In this document: piece after piece, positions 61,125 to 64,000 of the stretch
Layout: each line of letters opens with the position of its first letter
Numbering within the stretch: position 1 is the stretch's first letter
Assembly (NCBI GenBank): GCA_041687675.1
Contig: JAWLBM010000021.1
Coordinates: 1 to 64,000, forward strand
Length of the DNA: 64,000 nucleotides
Origin: JAWLBM01 sp041687675
GTDB lineage: Bacteria; Pseudomonadota; Alphaproteobacteria; Rhizobiales; Pleomorphomonadaceae
Direction: 5' to 3'
The notes under the pieces: generated by a model
Told to the model about the DNA's origin: nothing
Seen by the model: only the letters and a program-made list of their open reading frames with translations
Databases searched by the model: none
Program-made: the position numbers and the translations under genes

Positions 61125-62118
61125 CGACCCTTGGGCCGAAATCAGCAAACCCTATTCTACCAGCCAACTGGCCATGCGGCGCGTTTCCATCCAAGGCCGT
61201 TGGGGTTTCTTCTGGGGTAAGGATGTCGCCGGGAGATGTCTTCTGGTCCTGTCGCACGATGCTGAAAAAACACCCCCAGGGAAACTGCCCAACCCAAGGG
61301 GCCTCTCGGTCGAGCTGACGGATCCGGTCGGTGGCCGGCGCGCATTGTTGCTGAAGCTGGTGGATGGGAGTCAGAGGGACATCTTCCACAAGTTGGCGCT
61401 CGACATAATGGCCGCGGCAGATGCCCGCGCAATCGAGCAGGAGGCCGTTGCGGTCGCGCTGGCCCGCACGTGGCGATGGCATCACCTGCTCAAGGGCGGC
61501 GGCGGCGGGAAACTGGGCGACGAGGAGCAGAAAGGACTCATCGGCGAATTGCTGGTAATCAAGCGCCATTTGATTCCGTTCCTGTCTCCGCTGGCGGCGA
61601 TTTCGGCGTGGCACGGTCCCTTGGGTGCGCCGAAGGACTTCCAGGTCGGTCGGGTTGCTATCGAGGCAAAGGCACGAAGAGGTTCCACGATACCATTCGT
61701 CCAGATTTCCTCCGAACATCAGCTGGACACATCGGGCTGCGGTCGATTGTTCCTTCACGTCGTCGAGTTGGATCGGGCGTCCGAGAGTTCGGACTCTGCG
61801 ACCACGGTGTCGATCGCCAGCGTCTCGGATGAGATCAGATCCATGGTTGACACTGCCGATCGGACCGCAGTCGAGATGTTCGAGGCGTGCTTGGTTTCGG
61901 CGGGAGTAGAGCGGACGTCCGATTACGAAAACGATTTCTGGGTCGAGGGTCGGACGAGATTGTTTGATGTGGTGGACGGGTTTCCCCGCATCACGCTAAA
62001 GAACTCAGGGGACGGTATACGGGGGGTGCGGTACGCCATCGATCTGGCTGCATGCGAGCCGTTCGGCGTGCTGCTGACAACCATTGACGAAGAGATAGGA
62101 AATCAGTCGAATGGCTGA
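61117..62118 (+). CDS. DUF4420-type PD-(D/E)XK nuclease
   Basis: The 333-residue protein reads KGLIGELLVIKRHLIPFLSP (Glu144), then GAPKDFQVGRVAIEAKARRG (Asp174, Glu183, Lys185), the D...E-x-K core of the PD-(D/E)XK motif family DUF4420. The ATG at 61117 overlaps the Z1 gene by eight bases; GTG at 61111 is an alternative. Its stop overlaps the AIPR start. It is the probable DNA-cleaving subunit of the operon. Confidence 0.83.
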   Translation: MTDDPWAEISKPYSTSQLAMRRVSIQGRWGFFWGKDVAGRCLLVLSHDAEKTPPGKLPNPRGLSVELTDPVGGRRALLLKLVDGSQRDIFHKLALDIMAAADARAIEQEAVAVALARTWRWHHLLKGGGGGKLGDEEQKGLIGELLVIKRHLIPFLSPLAAISAWHGPLGAPKDFQVGRVAIEAKARRGSTIPFVQISSEHQLDTSGCGRLFLHVVELDRASESSDSATTVSIASVSDEIRSMVDTADRTAVEMFEACLVSAGVERTSDYENDFWVEGRTRLFDVVDGFPRITLKNSGDGIRGVRYAIDLAACEPFGVLLTTIDEEIGNQSNG

Positions 62119-64000
62119 AACACTCAAGCACTTCCTTGCAGAACTGGTTCACGACGTCGCTGTCACCGCGTCGGCCGAGGGCGAGTTCACGGAGGACGTT
62201 CTCTTCCGGAAAATGTGCGACCACCTTGTGGCTGCTGGCGAGTTGGAAACCCATGAACGGACCGGCTATGCTGATCGTGGGATCCGTATCGACGGGCATG
62301 GTGGCAATCCGGACGAGGCCGAGGGAAATCTCTCGCTCATCATCCTCGACTTCAATCAGTCCAATGAAGTCATCACATTGACCAGGACCGATATGGAGGC
62401 CGCCTTCAATCGCCTTGTCAACTTCATGAAGAAGGCGCGCGACCCCGATTTCCGGAACTCACTGGCCGAGGGTTCTCCCGGCTTCGATGCCGCCTTGCAT
62501 GTGGGCTCGATGTGGGCCCGCTCCCGAAGGGTCAAGCTGATCCTTATCAGTAACAGGAAGTTGAGCGCGCGTGTCGATGGAAGGGATGCCGTCGAGATAG
62601 ATGGGAAGACCGTCACCTACTCCGTTTGGGACCTTGAGCGCCTGTGGAAATATGTGTCCTCGGGCCGCGAGCGTGAGGACATGGAGTTGGATCTCGATGA
62701 GTTCGGGGGAGCAATCCCTGCGCTGCCGGCGCATCTGCGAACAGGTGATTATGAGGCATTCCTCTGCGTCGTTCCGGGTGCTCAGATCGCCCGGATATAC
62801 GACCGTTGGGGCTCCCGCCTGCTCGAACAGAATGTCCGCAGCTTCCTTCAGCTGAAAGGGAAGGTCAATCAGGGCATGGCAAGGACGATCAAGGAGACGC
62901 CCGAGATGTTCTTTGCCTACAACAACGGGATCACGGCCACGGCCGAAGGTGTGACGCTGACCGAAGATCGAATGGGTATCAGCCGCATCCGCAATCTCCA
63001 GATCGTCAACGGCGGGCAGACAACTGCTTCGCTTCACCTTCAGAAGTCGAAGGGCGAGGGCTTGGACAGTGTCTTCGTCCAGATGAAGCTCTCGATCGTG
63101 AAGCCCGAGCGGGCGGAGGAAGTGGTTCCACGAATATCGGAGTATGCAAATACACAGAACAAGGTGAATGCCGCTGACTTCTTTGCCAATCACCCGTTCC
63201 ATGTCGAGCTTGAAAAGCTATCCCGTCGTATCCTCGCACCTCGTGTTGAAGGCGCTCTTACGGAGACCCGTTGGTTCTATGAGCGTTCTCGAGGCCAGTA
63301 CCAAAACGAACGGGCCAGAAAGGCCGGAACAGCGCAAAAAAAGTTCGATGCCGAGTGGCCGAAGACACAGCTGATTACCAAAACGGACCTTGCGAAGTTC
63401 CTGAACCTCTGGCCGGGAAATTTCGGTCGGATCGATCCATGCTCGGTCTGCCGCGGTGCGCAGAAGACATTCTCCGACTTTGCCACGACCGTGAGTGCGA
63501 AGTGGGGAGACGCCTCCCTAGCGTACGTGAACGACGACTTCTTCCGGGAATGCATCGCCAAGGCCATAATTTTCCGGGAAACGGAGAAGATTGTCACCAA
63601 CAGGCCTTGGTACCAGAGTGGGTATCGTGCCCAGGTCGTCGCGCACGCATTGGGCAAGCTTGCTTGGGACATCCAGCAGAAGCAGGACAGCCTGAATTAC
63701 GGTGCAGTCTGGGACAGACAGGCGGTCCCCCCAGCCTTGCATGAGGCCATCGTCGAGTCGGTCGACGCCGTCAGGGAGGTCATCATCAGACCGATCCAGC
63801 TGGGCCAGAACATCACCGAATGGGCGAAGGTCACGGCGTGCTGGCAGCGGGTCCAGGCACTCGAAGTCGCATGGCCCGACGATCTTTCCGAATTGCTCCG
63901 ATCGGTCGCGGACGCGAAGGCTGCCAGGAAAGGCGCGGCGAAGGCGAAGAAGACCATGGACGCGACACAGGCAGCAATCGATGTGGTCAAGCTTGGGAAG
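62111..64000 (+). CDS. AIPR family protein (abortive phage infection), cut by window end
   Basis: The frame opens at ATG 62111, overlapping the DUF4420 stop by eight bases, and continues without a stop to the last base (630 codons visible). It carries the AIPR signatures: LEQNVRSFLQLKGKVNQGM, EMFFAYNNGITATAEGV and LQIVNGGQTTASLHLQ. AIPR proteins were first linked to abortive phage infection and often accompany Z1 and MORC-like genes. The remaining C-terminus lies beyond the window; the visible part ends in a Lys/Ala-rich helix. It completes the defence operon visible here. Confidence 0.88.
   Translation, partial: MAETLKHFLAELVHDVAVTASAEGEFTEDVLFRKMCDHLVAAGELETHERTGYADRGIRIDGHGGNPDEAEGNLSLIILDFNQSNEVITLTRTDMEAAFNRLVNFMKKARDPDFRNSLAEGSPGFDAALHVGSMWARSRRVKLILISNRKLSARVDGRDAVEIDGKTVTYSVWDLERLWKYVSSGREREDMELDLDEFGGAIPALPAHLRTGDYEAFLCVVPGAQIARIYDRWGSRLLEQNVRSFLQLKGKVNQGMARTIKETPEMFFAYNNGITATAEGVTLTEDRMGISRIRNLQIVNGGQTTASLHLQKSKGEGLDSVFVQMKLSIVKPERAEEVVPRISEYANTQNKVNAADFFANHPFHVELEKLSRRILAPRVEGALTETRWFYERSRGQYQNERARKAGTAQKKFDAEWPKTQLITKTDLAKFLNLWPGNFGRIDPCSVCRGAQKTFSDFATTVSAKWGDASLAYVNDDFFRECIAKAIIFRETEKIVTNRPWYQSGYRAQVVAHALGKLAWDIQQKQDSLNYGAVWDRQAVPPALHEAIVESVDAVREVIIRPIQLGQNITEWAKVTACWQRVQALEVAWPDDLSELLRSVADAKAARKGAAKAKKTMDATQAAIDVVKLGK

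Noticed and set aside
30928..64000. Right-hand attachment repeat of the tRNA-Phe element
   Set aside because: I looked for another copy of the 3' end of the tRNA (CCGCCCCTGGGCACCA) and saw none in the window.

Overview
The window is high-GC DNA whose conserved core reads as an alphaproteobacterium, most likely Rhizobiales/Hyphomicrobiales. The evidence is the run murA, DUF2948, hisD, UPF0262, low-molecular-weight phosphatase, infA, maf, yacG and tRNA-Phe at 24.1-30.9 kb, an order typical of that group. The species cannot be fixed from the sequence alone.

1-14 kb, accessory flank. An IS66-family right end (1-205) has inserted into an unrecognised gene (206-757). It is followed by secreted proteins: a subtilisin-like protease, a NADLLDG-motif surface protein, and a minus-strand run of a trypsin-like protease, a ClpP-fold COG3904 protein, a small secreted protein and a membrane J-domain protein. 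Then come a conserved pair of unknown function with an ETKP repeat tail, a beta-helix secreted protein and a truncated TPR-like protein.

14.5-24.1 kb, catabolic locus. After a Pro-rich lipoprotein there are two divergent operons. One has a cupin phosphoglucose isomerase, a shikimate-dehydrogenase-like oxidoreductase and an RpiR regulator. The other has an FGGY kinase, a SorC regulator, deoC and an ALDH fused to a degenerate second ALDH. The likely logic is sugar phosphorylation, isomerisation, aldol cleavage by DeoC and oxidation of the aldehyde.

24.1-30.9 kb, housekeeping backbone, ending in tRNA-Phe.

30.9 kb to the end, accessory DNA. A P4-type integrase sits directly against tRNA-Phe. 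Behind it lie a DUF3427 remnant, then a RecQ-type helicase carrying an N-terminal DUF559-like nuclease domain and a tightly coupled coiled-coil protein with a C-terminal membrane anchor (32.8-36.8 kb), a good candidate defence module. Next are a broken DUF3293 gene, a metK paralogue, a membrane coiled-coil protein overlapping a ClpP-fold/PAN-domain protein, and a convergent pair of PD-(D/E)XK proteins.

From 45.5 to 56.8 kb is a MerR/vWA/phosphatase/ADP-ribosylglycohydrolase system: MerR, MIDAS vWA protein, dual-specificity phosphatase, two ADP-ribosylglycohydrolases, an N-formylglutamate amidohydrolase-like enzyme, two 25-27-residue membrane peptides, a second MerR, a VIT-vWA protein and a SNF2-SWIM ATPase. 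Matching inverted repeats with TTTYGACA half-sites lie over the promoters of the second MerR gene and a nearby small gene.

The window ends in a tight, lower-GC four-gene operon: MORC-like GHKL ATPase, Z1 helicase-like ATPase, DUF4420 PD-(D/E)XK nuclease and an AIPR protein cut by the window end. This is a paraMORC-type restriction/phage-defence operon; no methyltransferase is visible inside the window.
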